This document shows, in pieces, positions 10,953-19,371 of a DNA stretch of 64,000 nucleotides. Source of the stretch: an uncultured Coriobacteriaceae bacterium (lineage in GTDB: Bacteria; Actinomycetota; Coriobacteriia; Coriobacteriales; Atopobiaceae). Made by a program: the position numbers and the translations under genes. Numbering within the stretch: position 1 is the first letter of the stretch; each line of letters starts with the position of its first letter. The notes below the pieces were generated by a model. The model saw only the letters and a list, made by a program, of their open reading frames with translations. It was not told the origin of the DNA and made no database searches. The stretch spans positions 1 through 64,000 of the forward strand of contig CADCPM010000037.1 in the NCBI GenBank assembly GCA_902803315.1, in the 5' to 3' direction.

Positions 10953-12440
10953 CTATTCCAGTATTGAGTCGCGAATGCGTCCCACACGGTCCTGCAGGGT
11001 GCGGTCGTCTTTCATGCCCTCCTCTATGACGCCTATGCTGTGCTTTACGGTGGCGTGCGTGCGACCGCCGAAGTGCTTTCCGATGTCGGCCAGGGTGTTG
11101 TCGGTGAGCTCGCGCGTGAGCCAGATCGCCACGTGGCGCGGCTCCATGAGCTCCTTGTTTCTCTTGCTGCCTACCAGCGACTCGTGGTCGATGCCGTAGC
11201 TTCGCTCCACCGCCTCCTGGATCTGTATGACGGTGACGCGCCGCTGGCCGCTGGGCCACTTCTGCTCGGCGACGGCGATGATGTCCTCCTCGCTCACGGG
11301 GCGTCCCATGAGCTCGCCCTGGAACGCCAGCATGAGGCAGGACTGCACGAAGCCCTCGATCACGCGGATGTTGGTGCCGGCCCGCTCGGCCATGAGGCGA
11401 CGCAGCTCGGGCGATATGTCGGCGTCCAGGCCGGGGATGTGCTCCTTGCGCGCGTCGGAGCGCATGCGCTCGTAGAAGGCGTCGATGAGCTGCAGCTTGA
11501 GCTCGTAGTCGGGCACCTGGATGCTCACCGTCATGCCCGAGTCCAGCCTGCTGGTTACGCGCTCGTCGAAGCGCGACTGGCCCATGCCCAGCTCGGAGGG
11601 GGTGCGGTCGGCGGCGAGCACGATCTGCTTGCCGTGTCCCACCAGGTAGTTGAACGTGTCGTAGAAGAAGCCGATGGTGCCCGCGGCGGTGCTCATGAGC
11701 TGTATGTCGTCGATGATAAGCACGTCGATGCTGTGGTAGTTCTCGGCAAGCGCCGCCGCCGCGCCGGAGTTGGCGTTCTTCATGGCGCGAGAGTAGTCGT
11801 CTATGAAGTCGGTGGCCACGCGGTACACGCAGGTGCGCTCGGGGTCGTTCTGCGCGATGTAGTTCTGGATGGCGCGAAGCAGGTGCGTCTTCCCCAGGCC
11901 GCTCTTGCCGTATATGAACAGGGGGTTGTAGTTCCGGTTGCCGTTTGCCACCTGCTTTGCGGCGTCGAAGGCGAACTTGTTCTGGGGACCCTCCACGAAT
12001 CGGTCGAAGGTGAGCAGGGAGTCCGTTGGAGTGATGGTCTCTACCAGCGGATTCTTTGACTTCTTGGCCGCCGGTGCGGCGTCGCTGGGAAGCGGCTGCC
12101 GTGGTGTGGGCTCATCGTGGCGGGCGGGTTCGGGCGCGCGGCGCTCGGGCGTGGCCTTGGGCTTTGCCTTTGGTGCGGCGTCGGCGGCCACGACGACGTC
12201 CACGTGCAAGGGCTGGAACGCCACCGCCGACGCGGTCTCGTCCAGGCGCGCGCCGATCCGGCCGATGGTGCGCTGCACAAAGCGCGACGAGGTGCGTATG
12301 CGCAACGTGTCGTCGGTAAGTGCCTCGGCCTCGCAGCTCTGGAGCATGGCGACCGTGGCTGCGGGCAGCTCTTCCGCCTCGAGGGAGGAAACGATGTCGT
12401 CCCACAGTATCTCTGCGTCCGATTCGCTGGCTAAGTCCAT
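10953..12440 (-). CDS. dnaA: Chromosomal replication initiator protein DnaA
   Basis: DnaA of 495 residues. Domain I is at the N-terminus, a Pro/Lys/Glu-rich linker (about 95-140) is domain II, and the AAA+ domain carries Walker A IYGKSGLGKTHLLRA and Walker B VLIIDDIQLMS. The C-terminal DNA-binding domain has the signature MEPRHVAIWLTRELTDNTLADIG followed by FGGRTHATVKHS. Two consecutive ATGs occur. I chose the second because AGGAGG lies five bases before it, whereas the first would leave only two bases. It is the first of the leftward replication genes. Confidence 0.97.
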   Translation of the reverse strand: MDLASESDAEILWDDIVSSLEAEELPAATVAMLQSCEAEALTDDTLRIRTSSRFVQRTIGRIGARLDETASAVAFQPLHVDVVVAADAAPKAKPKATPERRAPEPARHDEPTPRQPLPSDAAPAAKKSKNPLVETITPTDSLLTFDRFVEGPQNKFAFDAAKQVANGNRNYNPLFIYGKSGLGKTHLLRAIQNYIAQNDPERTCVYRVATDFIDDYSRAMKNANSGAAAALAENYHSIDVLIIDDIQLMSTAAGTIGFFYDTFNYLVGHGKQIVLAADRTPSELGMGQSRFDERVTSRLDSGMTVSIQVPDYELKLQLIDAFYERMRSDARKEHIPGLDADISPELRRLMAERAGTNIRVIEGFVQSCLMLAFQGELMGRPVSEEDIIAVAEQKWPSGQRRVTVIQIQEAVERSYGIDHESLVGSKRNKELMEPRHVAIWLTRELTDNTLADIGKHFGGRTHATVKHSIGVIEEGMKDDRTLQDRVGRIRDSILE

Positions 12441-12591
12441 CATGTCCTCCTGTCATTTATCTCACAGTGAACAGTATATGATGAAAACCTCCGCAAGATG
12501 TTAAAAACTTCTGTTGATTTTTAAACGGTAGAAGGCGGGGGTGGGGTCTTGGGGTGGGGAGGGGCGGCGGCGACCCCTGTGAGCTGGGCGT

Positions 12592-12713
12592 GACGTCCGA
12601 TTTTATAGGCAGGCTCGGCGTTGCCGACAATTTCGGAAGTTACGGCACCTGCGTGACGACCAACATGTCCAAAATCGTCGGCGCTCTCCGAGTTACCGAC
12701 AAAGTCCGACGTC
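12592..12713. repeat. Large imperfect inverted repeat upstream of dnaA
   Basis: Arms of about 50 bp (12592-12641 and 12662-12713) start with GACGTC and are imperfect reverse complements. Read inward, both contain GACGTC-GA-TTT-T-GG and GCCGAC-ATTT-GGA. The 20-base centre contains CACCTGCG. The left arm, reverse-complemented, shares TCCGAAATTGTCGGCA, then 16 bases, then TAAAATCGGA with a copy at 20043-20090. The rest of the 12444-12756 gap holds no gene that I can support. Confidence 0.8.
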
Positions 12714-12756
12714 GAACTGGCGGAACGAGGGCGCCGGGCGTCCGCGCCCGGCGGAC

Positions 12757-13779
12757 CTACGAGAGGAAACTCCTGCCCATGGCCGTGAGGCGCCGCTTTT
12801 GTCCGTCCTTGCGGATGAGCCCCGCCTCCTCGAGCGCCTGGAGCTCGCGCGTCCAGGTCGGCTGCGACTCGCCGTACTCGCGGGCGAGGTCGGACGGACC
12901 GACCGCGTCGTGGGCGCTGAGGTAGTCCAACACCGCGCGCCCACGGACCGAGACGGACGGCCAGCCCGCCTGCTGCGGCGCGGGCTGCGGCTGAGGCTGC
13001 TGCCAGCCCTGTTGCTGCCAACCCTGCGGCGCGGGCATGCCCGGCGCGGGCGCGGCCTGCTGCGGCCACGCCTGGGGCTGCTGGGTCCACGGCTGCTGCC
13101 ATCCCTGCTGCGCCTGCCAGCCGGGCGACGGCGCCGGCGCCGTCGGCTGCGAATAGCCCTGCGCCCCCTGCGGCTGCTGGCCCCACGCCGCCCCTTGCTG
13201 CGCGAAGCCCTGCTGCGGCAATCCCGCCTGCTCTACCTGTGACAACGCGGCACCTCCGCCCTCTTGGCCCCTGGCATGCAGCGTCACCACGGTGCCGCCC
13301 GAGATGTTGTCGTCTATCTCCAGAGAGCCGCCCTTGTCCCTCATGTACTGCTGTACGTAGGGCAGCCCCGACCCCACGCCGCGGATGTAGCGGCGCATCT
13401 CCTCGGTGGCGGAGGTGGTGCCGTACTGCAGCGCGCGGTCCTTCTGCGCGATGCCGGGACCCTGGTCCGAAAAGCGGATGGTGTTGCCGTGGTCCAGGAT
13501 GGAGATGGTGGGCTCCATAAAGTAGGCGTGGATGAAGTTCTCCACGATCTCGCGGATGACCATAAACGGAATGGTTCCGCCCTGGCCCTGCGCGAGCTGG
13601 GTGACCTGCAGGGTGATCTCTTCCAAGTACGGCCGCACTTCCTGGGGTTCCACCATAACGACGCGGGGCGCCGCCGCCGCGTCGTCGTAGACCGCGATGC
13701 GCGCCGGATGGCGCACCTGCGAGACGTCCGGCGCCTGGCCGTCGCCGTTTTCCACGAAGGGGTAGAAGTCCTGTGCCAC
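12757..13779 (-). CDS. GHKL-type ATPase fused to a winged helix-turn-helix, near the origin
   Basis: A 340-residue protein with an unusual layout. Residues about 60-170 form a histidine-kinase-like ATPase fold: N-box REIVENFIHAYF, G1-like DQGPGIA and G2-like GVGSGLPYV. No dimerisation/phosphoacceptor (HisKA) region is visible, so it is closer to SpoIIAB/RsbW-like ATPases than to a sensor kinase. Residues about 185-275 are a Gln/Pro/Trp/Gly-rich low-complexity linker. The C-terminus (about 280-340) looks like a winged helix: VLDYLSAHDAVGPSDLAREYG, then LEEAGLIRKDG. The start is GTG with AGGGAG upstream. Its position between dnaA and the rpmH promoter suggests a role tied to the origin or cell cycle, but this is inference. 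Confidence 0.75.
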   Translation of the reverse strand: MAQDFYPFVENGDGQAPDVSQVRHPARIAVYDDAAAAPRVVMVEPQEVRPYLEEITLQVTQLAQGQGGTIPFMVIREIVENFIHAYFMEPTISILDHGNTIRFSDQGPGIAQKDRALQYGTTSATEEMRRYIRGVGSGLPYVQQYMRDKGGSLEIDDNISGGTVVTLHARGQEGGGAALSQVEQAGLPQQGFAQQGAAWGQQPQGAQGYSQPTAPAPSPGWQAQQGWQQPWTQQPQAWPQQAAPAPGMPAPQGWQQQGWQQPQPQPAPQQAGWPSVSVRGRAVLDYLSAHDAVGPSDLAREYGESQPTWTRELQALEEAGLIRKDGQKRRLTAMGRSFLS

Positions 13780-14030
13780 GTCTGTCTCCCTGCACTTTTC
13801 GACACATTCTCGACGGTTGACGAAAAACTTTCGCGTTGAAATTTATGCGAAAGAAAGTTTTCTTCAAATGAGAATAACTTGATGAAAACCGTTGAGAAGA
13901 GCTGAATAAACGGGAGAAAATTCTACCACGAAGAAAGAAAGTTAACGGCACAAGGAAAGATTTCTTTCAGCGGAGGCAGACGAGATGGTTGTCGCTCGCG
14001 CGGCTGGCTCGACGGCGGCCACTCAATAAG
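13780..14030. other. Candidate replication origin region (oriC)
   Basis: Gene direction switches here: everything from gyrA to the GHKL gene runs leftward and everything from rpmH onward runs rightward. The first about 200 bases are AT-rich with many GAAAG and GAAAA runs. TTCTCGACGGTT at 13807-13818 recurs inverted as AACCGTTGAGAA at 13887-13898. No canonical TTATCCACA boxes were found, so the exact origin could instead lie at 10721-10952 or 12444-12590. Confidence 0.4.
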
Positions 14031-14058
14031 TGAGCGAGCGAAGCGAGCGCGGAGCTGC
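14021..14058. repeat. Dispersed GAGCGAGCGAAGCGAGCG repeat, copy 1
   Basis: A 38-base stretch containing AGTGAGCGAGCGAAGCGAGCG recurs, nearly identical, at 52268-52305. The core GCTCGCTTCGCTCGC type is self-complementary and can form a tight hairpin. It lies between the candidate origin and the rpmH promoter. Confidence 0.8.
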
Positions 14059-14197
14059 CCGCGAGCCAGGCGCGTGGGTGGCAACCGACTCAGTCACGCG
14101 TCTCGTTGCCCAAGACGTACCCATATCGCGGCGCTCCCATGCGCCTCCGCTGCAAATCACACCTCCACCACATGCCCGCCGACACAAATTTGGCAGG

Positions 14198-14226
14198 TTG
14201 ACACCCACGTTGTGTACTTCTAAAAT
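14198..14226 (+). promoter_or_regulatory. Probable rpmH operon promoter
   Basis: A perfect -35 box TTGACA (14198-14203), a 17-bp spacer and a -10 box TAAAAT (14221-14226) lie 65 bases upstream of the rpmH start codon. This is the strongest sigma-70-type promoter seen in the window and fits a highly expressed ribosomal protein operon. Confidence 0.85.
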
Positions 14227-14290
14227 CTTTAGCTCGATTCTCGCATGCAATGGGGAGCTTCTCCCCACACCATAGGTATCAGGAGGAACC

Positions 14291-14425
14291 ATGAAACGCA
14301 CGTACCAGCCCAACAAGCGCAAGCGCGCAAAGACGCACGGCTTCCGTGCCCGTATGGCCACGAAGGGCGGCCGCCAGGTGCTGGCACGTCGCCGCGCCAA
14401 GGGCCGCAAGCGCCTTACGGTGTAG
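14291..14425 (+). CDS. rpmH: Large ribosomal subunit protein bL34
   Basis: A 44-residue, highly basic protein starting [20 protein letters not shown], the canonical bL34 sequence. It starts at an ATG preceded by AGGAGG at 14281-14286. It heads the conserved rpmH-rnpA-yidD-yidC-jag-rsmG cluster. Confidence 0.98.
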   Translation: MKRTYQPNKRKRAKTHGFRARMATKGGRQVLARRRAKGRKRLTV

Positions 14426-14438
14426 AACTCGCCGATCC

Positions 14439-14762
14439 GTGGAGACCATCAAGTCTAGAAAAGAGTTTGAGAAGGTCTTCTCTCGCGGAAGACGGTACGG
14501 TCATCCGTTGGTTCGGGTGACCGTTCTTCGTGGCGATGAGACCGCCCAAGGCAGGGTGGCCTTCGTTGCCGCAAAGAGGCTGGGTAACGCCGTGTTCCGC
14601 AATAGGTGCAAGAGGGTGCTGCGTGAGGCCGCGCGCGAGTGCGGGCTTCCCGCCGCGGGCGCAGACGTAATACTGTTTGCCACCCGATCCACGCATGCGT
14701 CGTCTCCTTCCGAGGTGGCCGGCGCGCTGCGAGGGCTTCTTGGCAAGGCGCGTGTGGCATGA
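14439..14762 (+). CDS. rnpA: Ribonuclease P protein component
   Basis: A 107-residue RNase P protein that binds the catalytic RNA and the tRNA leader. The RNR signature is [20 protein letters not shown] near residues 46-65, preceded by [10 protein letters not shown] chose the GTG at 14439, 13 bases after the rpmH stop, because it begins just before [11 protein letters not shown], the usual start region; no strong ribosome binding site is visible. The stop overlaps the yidD start (ATGA). Confidence 0.94.
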   Translation: METIKSRKEFEKVFSRGRRYGHPLVRVTVLRGDETAQGRVAFVAAKRLGNAVFRNRCKRVLREAARECGLPAAGADVILFATRSTHASSPSEVAGALRGLLGKARVA

Positions 14763-14998
14763 GCGGAGAGCGTAAAGAGTCAGGTGCCGTCGCGCGCGTG
14801 CTCATGTGCATGGTGCGAGGCTACCGACGTTACATATCCCCGCTTCTACCCGACTCCTGCATCTATAGCCCAACCTGCTCCGAGTACATGCTCGAGGCAT
14901 TGCAAAAGTATGGCGCCGCCCGCGGCTTTTGGCTGGGGTTCAAGCGCATCCTGCGCTGTCATCCCTTCCATCGCGGCGGCTATGACCCGGTACCCTAG
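14759..14998 (+). CDS. yidD: Membrane protein insertion efficiency factor YidD
   Basis: A 79-residue protein with the full YidD core [22 protein letters not shown] and [18 protein letters not shown], including the conserved cysteines. YidD is a small membrane-associated protein that aids YidC-dependent insertion. Its ATG overlaps the rnpA stop by four bases and yidC follows after 21 bases. Confidence 0.96.
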   Translation: MSGERKESGAVARVLMCMVRGYRRYISPLLPDSCIYSPTCSEYMLEALQKYGAARGFWLGFKRILRCHPFHRGGYDPVP

Positions 14999-15019
14999 AG
15001 AGCAAAGGCATTTACCAGT

Positions 15020-15814
15020 ATGGGATTATGGGACGCTTTTATTAAACTCATCACCAACATCCTCGTCGCCATTCACGGTTTCTGCGGCGACTGGGGCTTG
15101 TCTATTATCATCCTTACGCTCATCGTGCGTCTGCTCATCATGCCCCTTATGACGCGCTCCACGCGCTCGTCGGCAAAGATGCAGGTGCTGCAGCCAAAGA
15201 TGCAGGAGCTTCAGGAGCGCTACAGAGACGACCCCGAGACGCTGCAGCGCGAGATGTCCAAGTTCTACTCCGAGAACAAGTTCAACCCGCTGGGCGGCTG
15301 CTTGCCGATTCTGTTGCAGATGCCCATCTTCTTCGCACTGTTCGGCGTTATCCGCGAGGTCGTGAGCAAGCCCGAGGTCTACGGACCCGCGTCGTTTTTC
15401 AACATCGTGCCGAACCTCGGCATAGGACCCTCGCAGGCGATTGCGCAGCTCAACGGAGGTCCGTGGACCGACGTGGCAATATACGTGTTCCTGGACGTCC
15501 TGTTCGGCCTCCTTACGTTAGTGCCGATGCTGCTCAACACGCAGGTATCCGCCGACCCCAAGCAGCAGCGTACCACGCGCATCATGGGCATCGTGATGTC
15601 GGTGTGGATGGTCTGGATCGGTTGGGGCTTGCCCTCCGGCGTTCTTTTGTACTACAACACCTCCGCCCTGTGGCAGGTGGCGCAGCAGCAGCTCGTTACC
15701 AGGCGCGTTATGGATGCCGCAAAGGCTGAGGCCGAGGCGAACATGGCCAACAAGCCCGTGGAGATCGACGTCGTGCGCAAGGAGCGCAAGCAGCGGCCGC
15801 ACAAGAAGTCGTAA
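15020..15814 (+). CDS. yidC: Membrane protein insertase YidC/Oxa1
   Basis: A 264-residue YidC of the short Gram-positive type without the large periplasmic domain. The first membrane segment is about residues 25-45 (WGLSIIILTLIVRLLIMPL). The positively charged RSTRSSAKMQ hairpin follows, then FNPLGGCLPILLQMPIFFALFGVI, and further segments around 150-170 and 190-215. It lacks an obvious lipoprotein cysteine. The basic C-terminal tail (VRKERKQRPHKKS) is typical and interacts with ribosomes in this family. Confidence 0.96.
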   Translation: MGLWDAFIKLITNILVAIHGFCGDWGLSIIILTLIVRLLIMPLMTRSTRSSAKMQVLQPKMQELQERYRDDPETLQREMSKFYSENKFNPLGGCLPILLQMPIFFALFGVIREVVSKPEVYGPASFFNIVPNLGIGPSQAIAQLNGGPWTDVAIYVFLDVLFGLLTLVPMLLNTQVSADPKQQRTTRIMGIVMSVWMVWIGWGLPSGVLLYYNTSALWQVAQQQLVTRRVMDAAKAEAEANMANKPVEIDVVRKERKQRPHKKS

Positions 15815-15831
15815 GCAAGTTCTACGTTAGA

Positions 15832-15858
15832 GGGCGCCTTTCCTGTGGGAGGGCGCCC
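15832..15858. terminator. GC-rich hairpin between yidC and jag
   Basis: GGGCGCC (15832-15838) and GGGCGCCC (15851-15858) can pair because each is self-complementary in its core. The hairpin lies 17 bases after yidC and 25 bases before jag. No T-run follows, so it may partially attenuate or stabilise the transcript. Confidence 0.45.
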
Positions 15859-15883
15859 AAACCATATTGATGGGAGGTACACA

Positions 15884-16486
15884 ATGGCAGAAGACACGAC
15901 TGCCGCGGACGTAGTGGCCGCCGAGCAGGTCGAAGTGGATGAGCAGACCGCCACGCCGTCGGAAGACAAGTACGCCCAGCTGCGCGAGCACTACGCGGCG
16001 GGGGAGGACCTTACCGACGACGAGGTGGATACCATTGCGGACGTGGCCGTGGGCTACCTGCGCTCCATCCTGGCCCTCTTCGGCGAGGACGGCGCGTCCA
16101 TAGACGAGTATGAGGGCGACGAGGGCGAGCTCATCCTCGACGTCACCGACGGTGACCTGGCGGTGCTCATAGGGCGTCACGGACGAACCCTGGACGCGCT
16201 GCAGATGATCATCTCATCGCTCATGAGCAGCACGCTGCGCTTCCACTATCCGGTGGTGGTGGACGTCGAGGGATACAAGAACCGCCGCAAGGAGAAGCTT
16301 CGTGGGATTGCGCTTTCGGCAGCCTCCCGCGCGAAGCGTCAGCATTCCAAGGTGTCGCTGCCTCCCATGAATGCCTACGAGCGGCGCCTGATCCACCTTG
16401 CGCTGGTCGCCGACGACGAGGTGACCACGCACTCGGAAGGCGAGGATCCCGTTCGTCACGTGGTCATTACGGCAGTGCGTGGGTAG
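15884..16486 (+). CDS. jag: Jag/KhpB RNA-binding protein (KH and R3H domains)
   Basis: A 200-residue protein with an acidic N-terminus (1-60), a KH domain with the loop IGRHGRTLDALQ near 105-116, and an R3H domain containing RRKEKLRGIA and MNAYERRLIHLALV. KhpB/Jag binds RNA and, in firmicutes, influences cell elongation and division. The usual N-terminal Jag_N domain is not evident and is replaced by the acidic segment. The ATG at 15884 follows GGGAGG. An upstream in-frame start lacks a site. Confidence 0.93.
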   Translation: MAEDTTAADVVAAEQVEVDEQTATPSEDKYAQLREHYAAGEDLTDDEVDTIADVAVGYLRSILALFGEDGASIDEYEGDEGELILDVTDGDLAVLIGRHGRTLDALQMIISSLMSSTLRFHYPVVVDVEGYKNRRKEKLRGIALSAASRAKRQHSKVSLPPMNAYERRLIHLALVADDEVTTHSEGEDPVRHVVITAVRG

Positions 16487-16490
16487 CGGC

Positions 16491-17240
16491 ATGCAAGAGC
16501 GTGAAAGCTACGAGCGGTGCGCGGAGGCTCTGCGCGCCGCTCTTTTTTCTGCGAACATCGAACTGCCGAGTGACCAGGTGGTGCTTTTGGCGTGTCACCT
16601 GGCGTTGGTAATACGCAAGAACGAAACCGTGAACCTCACGCGCATTACCAGCGTGGAGAACGGCGCGTACCTTCATGTGGTGGACTCGCTGCTCCTGCGC
16701 GGGGCCTTTGACGCCGCGCCGTCAGGTCGCTTCGTGGACGTGGGGACCGGCGCCGGCTTTCCGGGCATTCCCTTGGCGGTCACAACCGGTCGCCCGGCGC
16801 TGCTGCTGGATTCGGTGGGCAAGAAGGTCGCGGCCGTGCAAGAGTTCGTGCGCGAGCTTGGGTTGGACGGGAGCGTGGAGGCGCGGCAGGATCGCGTCGA
16901 GGATTTGGGTCGTACGCAGCGAGGGCAGTATGCCGTCGTAACCGCCCGGGCGGTGGCGCAGGCCAACGTGCTCGTGGAGTACGCCGCTCCGCTGCTGCGC
17001 AAGGGAGGTCGGCTGGTAGTGGCCAAGGCTCGCCCGTCCGAGGATGAGGTCACCGCCGCAAAGAGAGCCGCGCGCCTGTGTGGCATGCGCTTTGTTTCAC
17101 GTGAAACATTCGAGCTTCCCGATGGGCGCGGCCACAGGGAGGTCCTGAGCTACGAGAGGGTCGGGAAACCCTCGCTGCGCCTCCCGCGCGCGGTGGGGAT
17201 GGCCAAGCGGTCCCCGCTGGGGGTGGAAAGGAACGCTTAG
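16491..17240 (+). CDS. rsmG: 16S rRNA (guanine527-N7)-methyltransferase
   Basis: A 249-residue RsmG that methylates G527 of 16S rRNA using S-adenosylmethionine. Motif I is FVDVGTGAGFPGIPLAV near residues 79-95 and VVTARAVAQANVLVEYAAPLL is the usual downstream signature. The ATG at 16491 lies five bases after the jag stop; a GTG at 16479 would overlap jag. A perfect parS site is embedded in the coding sequence at 17093-17108, where it encodes FVSRETF. A C-terminal extension of about 40 residues is Arg/Pro-rich. Confidence 0.95.
   Translation: MQERESYERCAEALRAALFSANIELPSDQVVLLACHLALVIRKNETVNLTRITSVENGAYLHVVDSLLLRGAFDAAPSGRFVDVGTGAGFPGIPLAVTTGRPALLLDSVGKKVAAVQEFVRELGLDGSVEARQDRVEDLGRTQRGQYAVVTARAVAQANVLVEYAAPLLRKGGRLVVAKARPSEDEVTAAKRAARLCGMRFVSRETFELPDGRGHREVLSYERVGKPSLRLPRAVGMAKRSPLGVERNA
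17093..17108. promoter_or_regulatory. parS centromere site 1
   Basis: The exact 16-bp palindrome TGTTTCACGTGAAACA, the consensus ParB binding site of chromosomes. It lies inside rsmG, about 650 bases before parA, as in many bacteria. ParB spreads from such sites to organise and segregate the origin region. Confidence 0.97.
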
Positions 17241-17280
17241 CAAGTAACCTCATCCAATGCGATACGTTGATGCCGACCAT

Positions 17281-17575
17281 AATAAACGGAAAAAATGCCT
17301 TCCATTGTTTTAAAAACGCCGTTTATTCGGGTTTCGAAGAAACGAAAACCGAATAAACGGCGTTTTCGATAAATAATGTGTCCAAAAAAGCCACTTGTTC
17401 GGGTTTTGGGGACTTTGAGAGGGGTAACGAAGAACGTAAAACCCGAACAAAAGTCACCGTCTCGGTTATTTGGGGCGCAAAAAGCCACTTGTTCGGGTTT
17501 TGTGTTTTGGAAATCCGAATAAGTGGAAAAAAGTGAAGAAGAGAGCCGTCAGTTTTTCGTTTATTCGGGTTTTGA
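17281..17575. repeat. TTATTCGGGTTTT inverted repeat cluster upstream of parA
   Basis: A motif near TT(A/G)TTCGGGTTTT recurs in both directions. A hairpin with 20-bp arms at 17318-17337 and 17343-17362 has one mismatch. TTGTTCGGGTTTT at 17395-17407 is mirrored by AAAACCCGAACAA at 17438-17450. A third hairpin lies at 17486-17525 (CCACTTGTTCGGGTTT with ATCCGAATAAGTGG). A solo TTATTCGGGTTTT lies at 17561-17573. AATAAACGG at 17281 starts the cluster. No gene is visible from 17241 to 17752. Confidence 0.9.
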
Positions 17576-17752
17576 GAGCGTTGGGATAGCCGGAGACACG
17601 GGCTCCATGCACCTCTTTGCTCAAGTTTGCGTTGGAAGTCCCTGGAGCGCGCCCCCTCTTCACATGACGACCTATCTTCGGCTTCGTGTCCACGTTTTCG
17701 TCTATTATGGTGTGTCGCAAAAGCACGGAATACGAAGCATAAGGGAGGCAAC

Positions 17753-18514
17753 GTGTCGAATGTCATCGCAATTATCAACCAAAAGGGTGGGGTGGGAAAA
17801 TCCACCACCGCCATCAACCTCGCCGCAGCGCTCGGCGACCTTGGCAAGCGCGTGCTGGTGGTGGACTTCGATCCACAGGGAAACGCGACGAGTGGCTTTG
17901 GGGTCGACAAGGACTCCCTGGAGCGCGACGTGTACGACACCCTTATGAACAACGTGTCGATGGAAGAGGTCACGGTGCCTTCGCCCGTGGAGGGCGTAAG
18001 CGTGGCCCCGGCGACCATACAGCTCGCCGGAGCGGAGATCGAGCTCGTAAGCGTCATGGCGCGCGAGAGCGTCCTTCGCTATGTCCTCGAGCCCGTACGC
18101 TCTTCCTACGACTACATTTTTGTGGATTGTCCCCCGTCGCTGGGACTGCTTACCGTAAACGCGTTGGTGGCCGCCGATTCGCTGCTGGTGCCCATCCAGT
18201 GCGAGTTCTATGCCTTGGAGGGTCTCTCCAAGCTCCTTGAGTCCATGCGCATGGTAAAGGGTCGCCTCAATCCCGCGCTAGACATCTTTGGGGTTGTCAT
18301 GACCATGTTCGATGCACGCACGACGCTCTCGCGCCAGGTGGTGGAGGAGGTGCGTGACTTCTTTGGGCCCAAGGTGTTCAACACCATCATTCCTCGCAAC
18401 GTCAAGCTCTCGGAGGCTCCGAGCCACGGACTGCCCATCAATCGCTACGACCCGCGCAGCAAGGGTGCCTTGGCGTATGCGGAGCTTGCCGAGGAGGTCG
18501 TGAAGCATGGCTAA
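17753..18514 (+). CDS. parA: Chromosome partitioning ATPase ParA (Soj)
   Basis: A 253-residue deviant Walker-type ATPase. The P-loop is NQKGGVGKSTTAINLAAAL near residues 9-27, followed by VLVVDFDPQGNATSG and DYIFVDCPPSLGLLTVNAL. It works with ParB and parS to segregate the origin. The start is GTG at 17753 with GGGAGG seven bases before it; longer in-frame starts lie in the repeat region and have no site. It overlaps parB by eight bases. Confidence 0.97.
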   Translation: MSNVIAIINQKGGVGKSTTAINLAAALGDLGKRVLVVDFDPQGNATSGFGVDKDSLERDVYDTLMNNVSMEEVTVPSPVEGVSVAPATIQLAGAEIELVSVMARESVLRYVLEPVRSSYDYIFVDCPPSLGLLTVNALVAADSLLVPIQCEFYALEGLSKLLESMRMVKGRLNPALDIFGVVMTMFDARTTLSRQVVEEVRDFFGPKVFNTIIPRNVKLSEAPSHGLPINRYDPRSKGALAYAELAEEVVKHG

Positions 18515-19370
18515 GAAATCCGGCTTGGGTCGCGGCCTGGGTGCCCTTCTGGGCGAGACCGCCCTTGAGGTGGGGGAGGCGTCAAACGACGCTCCTCCAC
18601 GCACCTTACCGGTGGACGAGGTCGTTCCGAATCCCGATCAGCCGCGCAAGACCTTCGACGATGACGAGCTGGACGAGTTGGCCGACTCCATTCGCAAGAA
18701 CGGCATCCTGCAGCCGCTGGTGGTGCGCGAGCGTGGGGGTTCCTATCAGATAATCGCGGGCGAGCGCCGATATCAGGCGGCCAAGCGTGCTGGTCTCGAG
18801 CAGGTGCCCGTGGTGGTACGCGAGGTGAGTGACGAGGAGGTGCTGCAGCTCGCACTCATAGAGAACCTGCAGCGCTCCGACCTCAATCCGTTGGAGGCTG
18901 CGCGCGGATACCGTGACCTCATGGAGCAGAACGGGCTGACGCAGGAGGAAGTCGGCAAGATCCTCTCCAAGTCTCGCTCGGCAGTGGCGAACAGCCTGCG
19001 CTTGCTCGATTTGCCGGACGAGGTGCAGGATATGGTCGCGCGGGGAGAGCTGAGCGCTGGTCATGCGCGGGCGATCTTGAGCGTGAGCGGCGATTCTGCC
19101 CGTATTGCGCTTGCACACAAGGTGAAGGACGAGGGTTTGTCGGTTCGTCAGACAGAAATCCTCGGACCGTTGTTTTCTGTCAAAGACGACGGTGAGCGCC
19201 CGCGTCGCCAGCCCGCGCCGCAGTCGTACAAGCGCGCCGCGCGAACCTTGCGCAACAAGCTCTCTACCAAGGTGTCGGTGAGGTCGGTGCGTGGGCGCAA
19301 TAAGATTGAGATAGAATTTGGTGACGAGCAGGAACTCGCCGCTTTGGTGCAAAGGATTGTGGGGGAGTAG
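18507..19370 (+). CDS. parB: Chromosome partitioning protein ParB (Spo0J)
   Basis: A 287-residue ParB. The N-terminal CTPase domain carries LVVRERGGSYQIIAGERRYQAAK and ALIENLQRSDLNPLEAARGY. The helix-turn-helix that reads parS is around TQEEVGKILSKSRSAVANSLRLL. A shorter C-terminal dimerisation segment ends ELAALVQRIVGE. It binds the two parS sites at 17093 and 20109. Translation is coupled to parA by overlap. Confidence 0.97.
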   Translation: MAKKSGLGRGLGALLGETALEVGEASNDAPPRTLPVDEVVPNPDQPRKTFDDDELDELADSIRKNGILQPLVVRERGGSYQIIAGERRYQAAKRAGLEQVPVVVREVSDEEVLQLALIENLQRSDLNPLEAARGYRDLMEQNGLTQEEVGKILSKSRSAVANSLRLLDLPDEVQDMVARGELSAGHARAILSVSGDSARIALAHKVKDEGLSVRQTEILGPLFSVKDDGERPRRQPAPQSYKRAARTLRNKLSTKVSVRSVRGRNKIEIEFGDEQELAALVQRIVGE

Positions 19371-19371
19371 C

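Noticed and set aside
10721-14030. Clear DnaA boxes to fix oriC
   Set aside because: No run of TTATCCACA or close variants was found by eye; TTATCTCACA near 12457 has an extra base. Only a low-confidence origin region was reported, on strand switch and AT content.
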